DNA of 33,866 nucleotides, taken from positions 1-33,866 of the forward strand of contig JALORL010000009.1 of assembly GCA_025458915.1 (NCBI GenBank), read 5' to 3'. Numbering within the stretch: position 1 is the stretch's first letter; the number at the start of each line of letters is the position of its first letter. Origin of the DNA: Hydrogenophaga sp. GTDB lineage: Bacteria; Pseudomonadota; Gammaproteobacteria; Burkholderiales; Burkholderiaceae_C. The position numbers and the translations under genes are program-made. A model generated the notes under the pieces. The model was not told the origin of the DNA. It worked only from the letters and a program-made list of their open reading frames with translations, and made no database searches. Shown here in pieces: positions 15,070 to 24,409 of this stretch.

Positions 15070-16104
15070 ATGATCACCAAACGCACTCTGCTCAAGTCCG
15101 TGGCTGCTGCCACCTTCGCCGCCCTGGCTGTGGGCACCGCCCACGCCGCCGACATCACTGGTGCCGGCGCCACCTTCCCATTCCCCATCTACGCCAAGTG
15201 GGCGGAGATGTACAAGGCCCAGACCGGTACCGGTCTGAACTACCAATCCATCGGTTCCTCCGGCGGCCTGCGCCAGATCCGCGCCAAGACCGTGGCTTTC
15301 GGTGCCTCGGATGCCCCCGTGAGCGGGGCCGACCTCGACAAGGACGGCATGGTGCAGTTCCCCGCCATCATCGGCGGCACCATTCCCGTGTTCAACCTGG
15401 AAGGCTTCGCCCAGGGCGAAGTGCGCATCACCGGCCCGGTGCTGGCCGAGATGTTCCTGGGCAAGATCACCAACTGGAACGACCCCAAGATCGCAGCCCT
15501 GAACCCCGGCAAGACCTTCCCCAACCAGGCCGTGACCGTCGTGCACCGCGCCGACGGTTCGGGCACCACCTTCAACTTCACCGACTACCTCAGCGTGGTG
15601 AGCAAGGACTGGGCGGACACCGTGGGCAAAGGCGCGGCCGTGAAGTGGCCCGCACCCACCTCCGTGGGCGGTCGTGGCAACGAAGGCGTGGCCGCCAACG
15701 TGAGCCGCACCAAGGGCGCCATCGGCTACGTGGAATACGCCTACGCCAAGAAGAACAACATCCCGTACATGTCCATGCAGAATGCCGACGGCAAGTTCGT
15801 GCGACCGGATGACAAGTCGTTTGCCGCTGCCGCTGCCGGTGTGGACTGGTTCAGCGTGCCCGGCATGGGCGTGTCCATGGTCAACGCCAAGGGCGCTGAC
15901 AGCTGGCCCATCAGCACCGCTTCCTTCATCCTGATGTACAAGGAGCCGACCAACAAGGCCGAATCTGCCGAGGTGCTGAAGTTCTTCGACTGGGCCTTCA
16001 AGAACGGCGGCGCCGCGGCGGTGGAGCTGGACTACGTGCCGATGCCGGCAGCCGTGACCGATCAGATCCGCACCCGTGTGTGGTCGCAGATCAACAACAA
16101 ATAA
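15070..16104 (+). CDS. pstS: Phosphate ABC transporter, periplasmic substrate-binding protein
   Basis: PstS captures inorganic phosphate in the periplasm and hands it to PstCA. The 344-residue precursor has a signal peptide (KRTLLKSVAAATFAALAVGTAHA, cleavage after about residue 26). The mature protein starts ADITGAGATFPFPIYAKW. Phosphate-contacting blocks are visible: GSSGGLRQI, GASDAPV and the RADGSGTTFNFTDYL loop. The ATG at 15070 follows GAGAGG. A strong Pho box drives it. A hairpin with a T-run follows its stop, which would let PstS be made in excess over the membrane parts. Confidence 0.97.
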   Translation: MITKRTLLKSVAAATFAALAVGTAHAADITGAGATFPFPIYAKWAEMYKAQTGTGLNYQSIGSSGGLRQIRAKTVAFGASDAPVSGADLDKDGMVQFPAIIGGTIPVFNLEGFAQGEVRITGPVLAEMFLGKITNWNDPKIAALNPGKTFPNQAVTVVHRADGSGTTFNFTDYLSVVSKDWADTVGKGAAVKWPAPTSVGGRGNEGVAANVSRTKGAIGYVEYAYAKKNNIPYMSMQNADGKFVRPDDKSFAAAAAGVDWFSVPGMGVSMVNAKGADSWPISTASFILMYKEPTNKAESAEVLKFFDWAFKNGGAAAVELDYVPMPAAVTDQIRTRVWSQINNK

Positions 16105-16128
16105 TCAGAGGCGGAACGCCCGGAACAA

Positions 16129-16163
16129 CCCATCGGCAGGCGCTGGCTGGCCGGTGGGTTTTT
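16129..16163 (+). terminator. Intrinsic terminator/attenuator between pstS and pstC
   Basis: CCCATCGGC (16129-16137) pairs with GCCGGTGGG (16150-16158) in a 9-bp stem (one T-G pair) with a 12-nt loop, followed directly by TTTTT. This is a typical intrinsic terminator, 24 nt after the pstS stop. Partial read-through would serve pstCAB-phoUBR. Confidence 0.8.
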
Positions 16164-16214
16164 GCAGTTGAATGCCTTTCAATGACTGTCACACATTGAC
16201 CCGGAGGGGGTCCG

Positions 16215-17246
16215 ATGAACACCACCACAGCCAACGCCGACAGCATGTCCAGTCCCATTTCCCCGTTCAGCAGCAGCTCCGGGTCCGACCAGCGAAGTGA
16301 CGCATCCATGCGCGCCATTGCCAGCAGGGCGCGCATCCAGGACATCGTTTTTCACCGGCTCACCCAGTCGTTTTCCCTGCTGGTGCTGATCGCACTGGTG
16401 GGCATCATCGTTTCGCTGTTCTACAACGCCTGGCCCACCTTCCAGAAGTTCGGCCTGGCATTCGTCACCACCATTGAGTGGGACATCATCAACGAGGAGT
16501 ACGGCGCGGCGATCGCCATCGTCGGCACGCTGCTGAGCGCCGGCATCGCCATGGTGATCGCCGTCCCGCTGGCCTTTGGCATTGCGCTGTTCCTCACCGA
16601 AACCTGCCCGGTCTGGCTGCGCCGGCCGCTGGGTACGGCCATCGAGTTGCTGGCTGCCGTGCCGTCCATCATCTACGGCATGTTCGGCCTGTTCGTGTTC
16701 GCGCCCATCTTTGCCGACTACATGCAGGTGCCGCTGCAACAGGTGCTGGGTGGCCTGCCGCTGGTGGGCTGGCTGTTCGGCGGGGCTCCCAACGGCCTGG
16801 GCATCATGGCCGCCGGCGTCATCCTGGCGTTCATGGTGCTGCCGTTCATTGCCGCGGTGATGCGCGACGTGTTCGAGATCACCCCGCCCATCCTGCGCGA
16901 GTCGGCCTACGGCCTGGGGTGCACCACCTGGGAGGTGGTGCGCAAGGTGGTTCTGCCCTACACGCAGAAGGGCGTCATTGGCGGGATCATGCTCGGCCTG
17001 GGCCGGGCGCTCGGCGAAACCATGGCCGTCACGTTCGTGATCGGCAACGCCAACCGCATGCCCACGTCGCTGTTCTCCCCGGGCACCTCGATTGCTTCGG
17101 TGCTGGCCAACGAATTCGGTGAAGCGGCTGACCTGCACTTCAACACCCTGTTCGCCCTGGGTTTCCTGCTGTTCTGCATCACATTCCTGGTGCTGGCGAT
17201 GGCCAAGTGGATGATCATCCGGGCCGAAAAAGCCAAGGGCAGCTGA
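16215..17246 (+). CDS. pstC: Phosphate ABC transporter permease PstC
   Basis: PstC is one of two membrane subunits forming the phosphate channel. The 343-residue protein has about six hydrophobic segments. The permease loop that docks to PstB is [29 protein letters not shown] (EAA motif), followed by [17 protein letters not shown]. The first 45 residues are Ser-rich and hydrophilic ([12 protein letters not shown]), longer than in many PstC proteins. The start at 16215 is supported by GGAGGGGG upstream; a shorter start at 16308 is possible. It follows the pstS terminator and lies 39 nt before pstA. Confidence 0.96.
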   Translation: MNTTTANADSMSSPISPFSSSSGSDQRSDASMRAIASRARIQDIVFHRLTQSFSLLVLIALVGIIVSLFYNAWPTFQKFGLAFVTTIEWDIINEEYGAAIAIVGTLLSAGIAMVIAVPLAFGIALFLTETCPVWLRRPLGTAIELLAAVPSIIYGMFGLFVFAPIFADYMQVPLQQVLGGLPLVGWLFGGAPNGLGIMAAGVILAFMVLPFIAAVMRDVFEITPPILRESAYGLGCTTWEVVRKVVLPYTQKGVIGGIMLGLGRALGETMAVTFVIGNANRMPTSLFSPGTSIASVLANEFGEAADLHFNTLFALGFLLFCITFLVLAMAKWMIIRAEKAKGS

Positions 17247-17285
17247 TCCTGCATATCCAACCCAGAAGACCAAGACGAGAACGCC

Positions 17286-18140
17286 ATGGAAATGAACAAG
17301 AGCCTTTATGCCAAGCGCCGGCGGGCCAACTGGATCGGTCTCACCCTGTCGATGTCGGCCATGGCCCTGGGCCTGACCGTGCTGCTTTGGATCCTGTGGG
17401 TGCTGTTCTCCAACGGCATTGCCGGGCTGGACAGCAACATCTTCACCGCCGATACCCCCGCGCCGGGTACCGAGGGCGGTGGTTTGCGCAATGCGCTGCT
17501 GGGCAGCCTGATGATCGTGGGTCTGGCGGTGGTGGTGTCCACGCCCATCGGCATTCTGGCGGGCGTGTACCTGGCCGAGTACGGGGACAGCAGCAAGACC
17601 GCCGAGGTCACGCGCTTCGTCACCGACATCATGCTGTCGGCGCCTTCCATCGTGCTGGGCCTGTTCGTGTACGCAATAGCCGTGGCCACGGTGGGCAACT
17701 TCTCCGGCTATGCCGGGAGCCTCGCACTGTCGCTGATTGCCATTCCGGTGGTGGTTCGAACCACCGAGAACATGCTGCGCCTGGTGCCGGGCAGCCTGCG
17801 CGAAGCCGCCTTTGCCCTGGGCGCACCGCGCTGGAAGGTGGCCACCATGGTGACGCTGCGCGCGGCCAAGAGCGGTGTGATCACCGGCCTGCTGCTGGCG
17901 GTGGCCCGCATTGCCGGTGAAACTGCACCGTTGCTGTTCACGGCGCTGAACAACCAATTCTTCAGCACCGACATGGGCGGTCCCATGGCCAACCTGCCGG
18001 TGGTGATCTTCCAGTTCGCCCTCAGCCCGTACGACAACTGGATCCGCCTGGCCTGGAGTGGTGCACTCATCATCACCATGACCGTGCTGGTGCTCAACAT
18101 CCTGGCGCGGGTGTTCTTCCGCGAAAAAGTGAAAGCCTGA
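17286..18140 (+). CDS. pstA: Phosphate ABC transporter permease PstA
   Basis: PstA is the second permease subunit of the phosphate importer. The 284-residue protein has six probable membrane helices. The EAA loop is [29 protein letters not shown], followed by [20 protein letters not shown], typical of PstA. The N-terminus is short and basic ([10 protein letters not shown]). The ATG at 17286 is used; a second ATG two codons later is equally possible. It is 39 nt after pstC and 54 nt before pstB, clearly in one operon. Confidence 0.96.
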   Translation: MEMNKSLYAKRRRANWIGLTLSMSAMALGLTVLLWILWVLFSNGIAGLDSNIFTADTPAPGTEGGGLRNALLGSLMIVGLAVVVSTPIGILAGVYLAEYGDSSKTAEVTRFVTDIMLSAPSIVLGLFVYAIAVATVGNFSGYAGSLALSLIAIPVVVRTTENMLRLVPGSLREAAFALGAPRWKVATMVTLRAAKSGVITGLLLAVARIAGETAPLLFTALNNQFFSTDMGGPMANLPVVIFQFALSPYDNWIRLAWSGALIITMTVLVLNILARVFFREKVKA

Positions 18141-18194
18141 TCCCGCAGGCGCTGCACCCCCAGAAGCAACAACAAATACCGTCAAGGAAAAGCC

Positions 18195-19016
<822 letters not shown>

Positions 19017-19083
19017 TACCGTCAGGCGTTGTCCGATCCGCGCCGCCAACCCCAAACCATTCGCATCCCAGGGGAGTCATCCA

Positions 19084-19785
19084 ATGAGCGACAAACACAT
19101 TTCCAGCCAGTTCGACGCCGAACTCAACTCCATTTCCACCCACGTGCTTGAAATGGGTGGCCTCGTAGAATCGCAGCTGCACCAGGCAGTTCATGCCCTG
19201 GTGCACATGAGTCTGGAGTCGGCCGAGCAGGTGATTGCCAACGAAGCCCGCATCAACCAGATGGAGCTTCAGATCGATCACGAAATCATTTCCACCATCG
19301 GCCGCCGGCAACCCACCGCCCGCGACCTGCGCTTCCTCATGGCCATTTCCCGCACCACCCAGAACCTGGAACGGGCAGGCGACGAGGTGGCCCGCATCGC
19401 CCGCATGGTCAAGAGCATCATCAACAACGGTACGCCACGCAATCTGCCCATTTCGGAGTTGCGGCTGGCGGCCGACCTCGCTTCTGCGCTGCTGAGAAAA
19501 TCGCTGGATTCCTTTGCCCGGCTGGACACGTCCATGGCCGTGACCATCATCAAGCAGGACAATGAGATCGACGACGAATACAACGGCTTCCTGCGCAAGC
19601 TCATCACGTACATGATGGAAGACCCCCGCACCATCACGCCCAGTCTGGACCTGCTGTTCCTGGCCAAGTCCATCGAACGTGTGGGCGACCATGCCAAGAA
19701 CATCGCCGAGCAGATCATCTTCATTGTCAAGGGTGAAGACATCCGCCACACCTCGGTCGACAAAGTGGAGTCGGTGGTCCGATGA
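19084..19785 (+). CDS. phoU: Phosphate signalling regulator PhoU
   Basis: PhoU links the Pst transporter to PhoR and keeps the Pho response off when phosphate is plentiful. The 233-residue protein is all-helical with two PhoU repeats. Each carries the metal-site signature: RTTQNLERAGDEVARIARM in the first and LAKSIERVGDHAKNIAEQI in the second. The start is supported by CAGGGGAG upstream of the ATG at 19084. Its stop overlaps the phoB start (ATGA), implying coupled translation. Confidence 0.96.
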   Translation: MSDKHISSQFDAELNSISTHVLEMGGLVESQLHQAVHALVHMSLESAEQVIANEARINQMELQIDHEIISTIGRRQPTARDLRFLMAISRTTQNLERAGDEVARIARMVKSIINNGTPRNLPISELRLAADLASALLRKSLDSFARLDTSMAVTIIKQDNEIDDEYNGFLRKLITYMMEDPRTITPSLDLLFLAKSIERVGDHAKNIAEQIIFIVKGEDIRHTSVDKVESVVR

Positions 19786-20513
19786 GAAAACTCCCGCGCG
19801 TTCTGGTGGTGGAGGACGAGCCTTCCATTGCCGAGCTGATCGCCGTGAATCTCCGCCACAACGGCTTTGCCCCTACGGTGGTGTTCGACGGCCTGGCGGC
19901 ACAACGCGAGGTCGATGCGGTCCTGCCCGACGTCATCCTGCTCGACTGGATGCTGCCCGGGGAAAGCGGCGCCGCGCTGGCCCGGCAATGGCGCAAGAAC
20001 GAACGCACCCGCACGGTTCCCATTCTCATGCTCACCGCCCGCAGCGACGAGTCCGACAAGGTGCAGGGGCTGGACGCCGGCGCCGATGACTACATCACCA
20101 AGCCCTTTTCGACGCAGGAACTGCTGGCGCGCATCCGGGCTGTGCTGCGCCGCCGCGCCCCCGAGATCGTCAACGATTCGGTGCAGGTGGGCGAACTGGC
20201 GCTGGACGCAGCCACCTACCGCATCACGTTCCGGGGGGCCGAGCTGAAGGTCGGACCCACCGAATTCAAGCTGCTGCACTACCTCATGAAGCATGCAGAA
20301 CGCGTGCACACCCGTGGTACGCTGCTCGACAAGATCTGGGGCGACCATGTCTTCATCGAGGAGCGAACCGTGGATGTGCATGTCAAGCGTTTGAGGGAAT
20401 CCCTCGGTGAAGCCGCTGCCATGGTGGAGACCGTGCGCGGAGCGGGTTACCGGCTCACGGCCTTGAACACCAGCACCCGAGGGGCTCAGGCCTCGCCCAG
20501 CTCCAGCGCATGA
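19782..20513 (+). CDS. phoB: Phosphate regulon response regulator PhoB
   Basis: PhoB activates phosphate-starvation genes by binding Pho boxes. The 243-residue protein has a receiver domain with VLVVEDEPSIAELI, the phosphoacceptor D55 in VILLDWMLPG, LMLTARSDE and ITKPF. The C-terminal winged-helix DNA-binding domain follows, with VGPTEFKLLHYLM, LLDKIWG and RTVDVHVKRLRESL. A short Ser/Thr-rich tail of about 15 residues follows the winged helix. It overlaps phoU upstream and phoR downstream, both by ATGA. The three PhoB-type promoters in this window are its probable targets. Confidence 0.97.
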   Translation: MRKLPRVLVVEDEPSIAELIAVNLRHNGFAPTVVFDGLAAQREVDAVLPDVILLDWMLPGESGAALARQWRKNERTRTVPILMLTARSDESDKVQGLDAGADDYITKPFSTQELLARIRAVLRRRAPEIVNDSVQVGELALDAATYRITFRGAELKVGPTEFKLLHYLMKHAERVHTRGTLLDKIWGDHVFIEERTVDVHVKRLRESLGEAAAMVETVRGAGYRLTALNTSTRGAQASPSSSA

Positions 20514-21829
20514 CCCGCCGGGCCATCGAACTGCTGCTCCTCGTGGCCCTGGGAGCGGTGGCCGGGTGGATCCGGGGAACCGAGGGCTGGACCTTTGGCG
20601 GAGCACTCGCTGGCGCACTGGCGTGGAGCGTGATCGACGGTCTTCGGGCCCGGCGCGTCCTGCACTGGCTCAACAAGGCTGACCCTGCGCGCGCGCCGCA
20701 CATGCACGGCACCTGGGGCGAGGTGGTGGAACGCAGCCGCAAGGCCTTTCGGAAGCTGGAGAAAAAGGCCGCCAACAGCGACGCCCGACTGGAAGACTTT
20801 CTCGCTGCCATACAGGCCTCACCCAATGGCGTGGTGCTGCTGGACGCGGCCGGCCGCATCGAATGGTGCAACCTCACTGCGGCCAACCAACTCGGCTTTG
20901 ATCCTCAGCGCGACCTTGGTCAGTACATCCGCAACCTGGTGCGCCACCCCACGTTCACGGCCTACATGGCATCGGGGCAGTTCCAGCACGAGATCCAGAT
21001 CGATGGTCCCGGGGTTCGCCCGTCCCAGCCGAGCAAGATCCTGTTGCAGATCCATCCCTATGGCAAGAAGCGAAAGCTGCTGCTCTCGCGCGACGTCACT
21101 GCGGTGCAACTTGCAGAGGCCATGCGGCGTGACTTCGTGGCCAATGTGTCGCACGAAATCCGAACGCCGCTCACCGTACTCAGCGGCTTCGTGGAAACCC
21201 TGCAGAACATTCCCCTGGAAGAAGCCGACCGCAACCGCTACCTCGGGCTCATGAGCCAGCAGGCCCAGCGCATGCAGACGCTGGTCAGTGATCTGCTCAC
21301 TCTGTCCCGCCTGGAAGGCAGCCCGGCACCGGGCCAGGGCGAATGGATCGACAGTGGCGAACTGCTGGAGCATGTGGTGCAGGAGGCCAGGGGTCTGTCG
21401 GAGGTGATTGCCCAGCCTCCCCATGACATTGCTGCCCTGGACAATGCGTCGATCTGGGTGGCCGGCGTGAAAACCGAACTGCTCAGCGCCATGTCCAATC
21501 TGCTGAGCAACGCCGTGCGTTACACCCCGGGCGGCGGCACCATCCGTGCGCACTGGGCGCTGCGTGCCGACGGCTCCGGCGAATTTTGCGTTGCCGACAC
21601 GGGTCCCGGCATTGCCGAAGAACACATTCCCCGCCTGACCGAACGCTTTTACCGGGTGGACCGTAGCCGCTCCCGGGAAACCGGCGGAACCGGTCTGGGA
21701 CTGGCCATTGTCAAGCACGTCATCCAGCGGCACGGCGGGCAACTGGAGGTGGACAGCACCGTGGGAGAAGGGACGCGCTTCATGATGGTGTTGCCCGCTT
21801 CCCGCATTCGGGTGCATCCCAGGGGATGA
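20510..21829 (+). CDS. phoR: Phosphate regulon sensor histidine kinase PhoR
   Basis: PhoR phosphorylates PhoB when phosphate is scarce and dephosphorylates it otherwise. The 439-residue protein starts with two close membrane helices (about 5-21 and 28-44) and no real periplasmic domain, as usual for PhoR. A charged linker and a PAS domain (about 93-200, ASPNGVVLLDAAGRIEWCN) follow. The HisKA box is [19 protein letters not shown] (H215). The ATPase domain has NLLSNAVRYTPGGG, VADTGPGI and GGTGLGLAIVKHVI. It is the last gene of the pst-pho operon; the next gene is convergent. Confidence 0.97.
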   Translation: MTRRAIELLLLVALGAVAGWIRGTEGWTFGGALAGALAWSVIDGLRARRVLHWLNKADPARAPHMHGTWGEVVERSRKAFRKLEKKAANSDARLEDFLAAIQASPNGVVLLDAAGRIEWCNLTAANQLGFDPQRDLGQYIRNLVRHPTFTAYMASGQFQHEIQIDGPGVRPSQPSKILLQIHPYGKKRKLLLSRDVTAVQLAEAMRRDFVANVSHEIRTPLTVLSGFVETLQNIPLEEADRNRYLGLMSQQAQRMQTLVSDLLTLSRLEGSPAPGQGEWIDSGELLEHVVQEARGLSEVIAQPPHDIAALDNASIWVAGVKTELLSAMSNLLSNAVRYTPGGGTIRAHWALRADGSGEFCVADTGPGIAEEHIPRLTERFYRVDRSRSRETGGTGLGLAIVKHVIQRHGGQLEVDSTVGEGTRFMMVLPASRIRVHPRG

Positions 21830-21858
21830 GGGTCCTGGCCATGCAGGCTGGCAGCGCC

Positions 21859-21877
21859 TGACCCTGCTGGCGGGTCA
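21859..21877. terminator. Small hairpin between convergent phoR and membrane-protein genes
   Basis: TGACCC (21859-21864) pairs with GGGTCA (21872-21877) around a 7-nt loop, in the 56-nt gap between the two stops. There is no T-run, so this is a weak candidate for a bidirectional transcript end. Confidence 0.3.
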
Positions 21878-21885
21878 TCGCCCGG

Positions 21886-23643
21886 TCAATCGCCCACCCG
21901 CTGGTACAGCAGCAAACTTTCCTTGCGGTCCGAGAGCCGGCTCACGCGGGCGCGAAACGCCCAGCGGGTCAGGTCCACCCGCTCGTCCAGCGTGGGCTGG
22001 GCTTCGGGCGACACAACCAGGCTTTTGCACGCAGAACCTGCCGGGTCGTTGAGGCGGGTCAACGACAGCCCGCCTTGCTGTTTCAGCGCCGCAATCTGGG
22101 CCTGGCTCAGTCCGTCCACCAGCACACAGGATGTGCCAGGAACCAGATTCGCCAGCCCTCGCGCCAGCGGGCCGTAGCTGCGGCCAAAGTCCAGCAGCGG
22201 CAACCACAGGGTGGTGAGCAACAGCCAGCACAGCGTACTGCCGGCTGCAGGCAGCACCAGGCTTTTCCAGATGGCCTGCCGGTGCCTGCCCACCCGCCAT
22301 TTCACCAGGGCAAACCATGCCAGTGTTGCGACAGCGGCCACGGCAAAGGGCACGATGAAAAACTCGGGAACGAAACCGGGTGCCAGACGCGCCACATTGG
22401 ACGCCGGTTTTGCGGGGACACCGGTCATCATCGACACCCAGACCACCCAGATGATCACGGCACATCCGGTGAAGAAGAGCAGGGTGAACCAGTCGATCAG
22501 CGCCGAGACGCTGCGTCTGAGCGTGGGCAAGGCAAACGCTGCCAACACCGCCATGGACGGCAGGATCAGCAACAGGGCGCGATCCTCACGCTCCTGCAAC
22601 GCGCTGGAGACCACACAGACCAACGCGCCCCACAGGGGCAGTGCCACATGGGGACTCAGCAACTGGCGGCGCCATGACCAGAGGGTCCAGATCACGAGCG
22701 GCCACGCGGGCCATGTGAACCAGACCAGCAACCGCGCAAACCTGACCCAGGCCAGTGGCTCGTTGGGCGCATCGCTGGCAGGGGATGGGGCCAGCGGACT
22801 CGTCGAAAGAACCATGTCCAACGGCGGCGATAGTTTGAACCAGCCAGCCCATGCGGCAACCGCCGTCGTCACGATCAGCCCGGACAGCACAAGCGCGCGC
22901 CCGGAGATGGCTGTCGTGGCATGGTCGGGATGCGGGTCGGTGGTGGGCGGCTTGCCCAGCAGCAGCCACCAGCCAAAAGCCATCAACACCGCTTGCCATC
23001 CCATGGCGCTGAGGTACAGGCCCGGCAGTGCCAGGCCCACCATGAGCAGGCTGAGCCAATGCCGGTCGCCCTGCACTGGCGCGAGCCGTGCCAGTGCGTG
23101 GAGCAGCATGGCCAACAAGGCCAGTCGAACCAAGTCCGGGGTGGTTTCATGGCCCAGCTGGGCCAGCCCCAGACAGGCCAGAAGAGCCAGCAGACCGGCA
23201 TCGGCCAGGGCACGTGCATACGCTTTGGGACTGGCCTCTCCACCAAATGCGAAAGCCAGTGGTTGCGCCGACGGCAGGCGGGCAAGGTGGTACACCGTGT
23301 ACCAGGTGCTGACCAGCGTCAGCAACAGCAACAGCGCAAAGGGAATGCGCGATGCCACTACCGGATCGAGAAACGGAAACGCCTGGATGAACAGCGCACC
23401 AAGCCAGTAGGGCAGCAGTGCGGTGTCTCCGGGCGGTGCGCCCAGAAGCTGGGGGTTCCACCAGTCGCTCAACCCCTCGGCAAGGGCCTGCATGATGCCG
23501 AAAGAGGCGACATCATCCACTTTCCAGGGTTCACGCCCCAGAAAACCGGGCAGCACATAGGCCGCGCAGAACAGCCAGAGCGCGATTCGGGGCAGCGGGC
23601 GCACCGCCGTTTGGGTGACGATGGCAGGGGTTGGTCGGTTCAC
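21886..23643 (-). CDS. Multi-spanning membrane protein, GT-C (ArnT/PMT-like) glycosyltransferase candidate
   Basis: This protein of about 585 residues has roughly twelve hydrophobic segments. Near the N-terminus, GREPWKVDDVASFGIMQAL occupies the place where ArnT/PMT-type glycosyltransferases have their acidic catalytic pair in the first external loop. Such enzymes transfer sugars from polyprenyl-phosphate donors at the outer face of the inner membrane. The C-terminal 110 residues are soluble (CVLVDGLSQAQIAALKQQGG, LLLYQRVGD) and probably periplasmic. Family assignment rests on this layout, so donor and acceptor are unknown. The start is not an ATG: GTG at 23643 or TTG at 23652, without a clear ribosome-binding site. 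It is transcribed toward phoR and sits 130 nt after rpmE2, behind a strong terminator, so it needs its own promoter. Confidence 0.7.
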   Translation of the reverse strand: MNRPTPAIVTQTAVRPLPRIALWLFCAAYVLPGFLGREPWKVDDVASFGIMQALAEGLSDWWNPQLLGAPPGDTALLPYWLGALFIQAFPFLDPVVASRIPFALLLLLTLVSTWYTVYHLARLPSAQPLAFAFGGEASPKAYARALADAGLLALLACLGLAQLGHETTPDLVRLALLAMLLHALARLAPVQGDRHWLSLLMVGLALPGLYLSAMGWQAVLMAFGWWLLLGKPPTTDPHPDHATTAISGRALVLSGLIVTTAVAAWAGWFKLSPPLDMVLSTSPLAPSPASDAPNEPLAWVRFARLLVWFTWPAWPLVIWTLWSWRRQLLSPHVALPLWGALVCVVSSALQEREDRALLLILPSMAVLAAFALPTLRRSVSALIDWFTLLFFTGCAVIIWVVWVSMMTGVPAKPASNVARLAPGFVPEFFIVPFAVAAVATLAWFALVKWRVGRHRQAIWKSLVLPAAGSTLCWLLLTTLWLPLLDFGRSYGPLARGLANLVPGTSCVLVDGLSQAQIAALKQQGGLSLTRLNDPAGSACKSLVVSPEAQPTLDERVDLTRWAFRARVSRLSDRKESLLLYQRVGD

Positions 23644-23699
23644 TGCGGGCAATATACAGGCGTGCGACGATCACAGTCCTGTCCGGACGGGCTATGGCG

Positions 23700-23724
23700 A
23701 AAAAAAAGCAGCCACGGAGGCTGC
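23700..23724 (-). terminator. Intrinsic terminator after rpmE2
   Basis: Read on the minus strand, GCAGCC (23724-23719), a 5-nt loop and GGCTGC (23713-23708) are followed by eight T residues (23707-23700). This is a textbook intrinsic terminator 50 nt past the rpmE2 stop. A second perfect hairpin (TGCCGG/CCGGCA, 23740-23760) lies just before it. Confidence 0.9.
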
Positions 23725-23773
23725 CTGGTGTGAAGCGCTTGCCGGAGCCATGCCCCGGCAGGCGAAACCACTG

Positions 23774-24037
23774 TTACTTGGAAGCAGGGGCTCCCTTGGC
23801 GTAGCGGTTGCGGAAACGCTCGACGCGGCCGCCCATGTTGTCCACGCTCTTCTGGGTGCCGGTATAGAAGGGGTGCGATTCGCTGGAGGTGTCCAGCTTG
23901 TAGAGCGGCAGTTCGCGGCCGTCTTCCAGCTTGATGGTCTCTTTCGTGTTCGCGCACGAGCGGGTCACGAACTTGAAGTTGTTGGACAGGTCCAGGAAGC
24001 AGACTTCGCGGTAGTTGGGGTGAATGCCGTCTTTCAT
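23774..24037 (-). CDS. rpmE2: Type B 50S ribosomal protein L31
   Basis: This 87-residue protein is a zinc-independent type B L31 of the large ribosomal subunit. It has the opening [18 protein letters not shown], the [13 protein letters not shown] motif and the [11 protein letters not shown] end. The CxxC zinc motif of type A L31 is absent, although two isolated cysteines remain (C13, C28). In many bacteria this paralogue is made under zinc limitation, but no Zur box was recognised upstream. Start ATG 24037 follows AAGGAAA. It is downstream of rho with a 372-nt gap and has a good -10 element of its own. Confidence 0.95.
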   Translation of the reverse strand: MKDGIHPNYREVCFLDLSNNFKFVTRSCANTKETIKLEDGRELPLYKLDTSSESHPFYTGTQKSVDNMGGRVERFRNRYAKGAPASK

Positions 24038-24115
24038 GACGTTTCCTTACGGTTCAGGTGCGGCAGCCGCAGCGGAACCATTCCACTGTACTTGTCGCAA
24101 TCAGCAAAGCCTCGG

Positions 24116-24121
24116 ATTATA
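24116..24121 (-). promoter_or_regulatory. -10 element of the rpmE2 promoter
   Basis: On the minus strand the hexamer is a perfect TATAAT (24121-24116), about 80 nt before the rpmE2 ATG. The expected -35 region (about 24139-24144, AAGGTG) is poor. The AT-rich stretch stands out against a C-rich upstream sequence. Confidence 0.55.
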
Positions 24122-24409
24122 ACTCCCCCCGCGCCGCACACCTTGGTACCCCCCACGCCGCCTTCGGCGTCCCCCCCCCAGGGGGCGATGCCTGTGGCCC
24201 GGCGAAGCCGGTTCCACGGCATCTCTGGACGGGAGACACGTGCGCCTGAAACGCTGAAGCGAATCAGGCAGAGGAAATCGAGGGGGAGTTCATTCCAGAA
24301 ACACCGAGGAACCGGCTTCGCCGGGCCTCAGGTGTTGTCCCCCCTCGAAGCGCCGCAGGCGCGCTACGGAGGGGGGAAGCCGCGTCAGCGGCGCAGGGGG
24401 GAGTCCGGA
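24122..24409. repeat. Repeat-rich intergenic region between rho and rpmE2
   Basis: This region has no plausible gene. It holds an inverted repeat of 25 bp with one mismatch: 24191-24215 and 24308-24332, of which GGCCCGGCGAAGCCGGTTCC and its exact complement are 20 bp perfect. Outside it lie two more dyads: ACGCCG/CGGCGT (24155-24170) and a nested hairpin at 24339-24376 (CCCCCCTC/GAGGGGGG enclosing GCGCC/GGCGC). C- and G-runs flank both ends. From memory this resembles dispersed intergenic elements of Comamonadaceae genomes. It may end or process rho mRNA, but no T-run follows the rho stop. Confidence 0.65.

Noticed and set aside
16175-16203. CTGTCAC (16186) before pstC as an internal Pho box
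   Set aside because: It is a single good half-site; the neighbour CTTTCAA is 10, not 11, bp away and the expected -10 position (16203) is a purine-rich ribosome-binding site.
24122-24200. C-rich stretch as part of a short protein gene
   Set aside because: No start with a ribosome-binding site and no protein-like translation; better explained as intergenic repeat.
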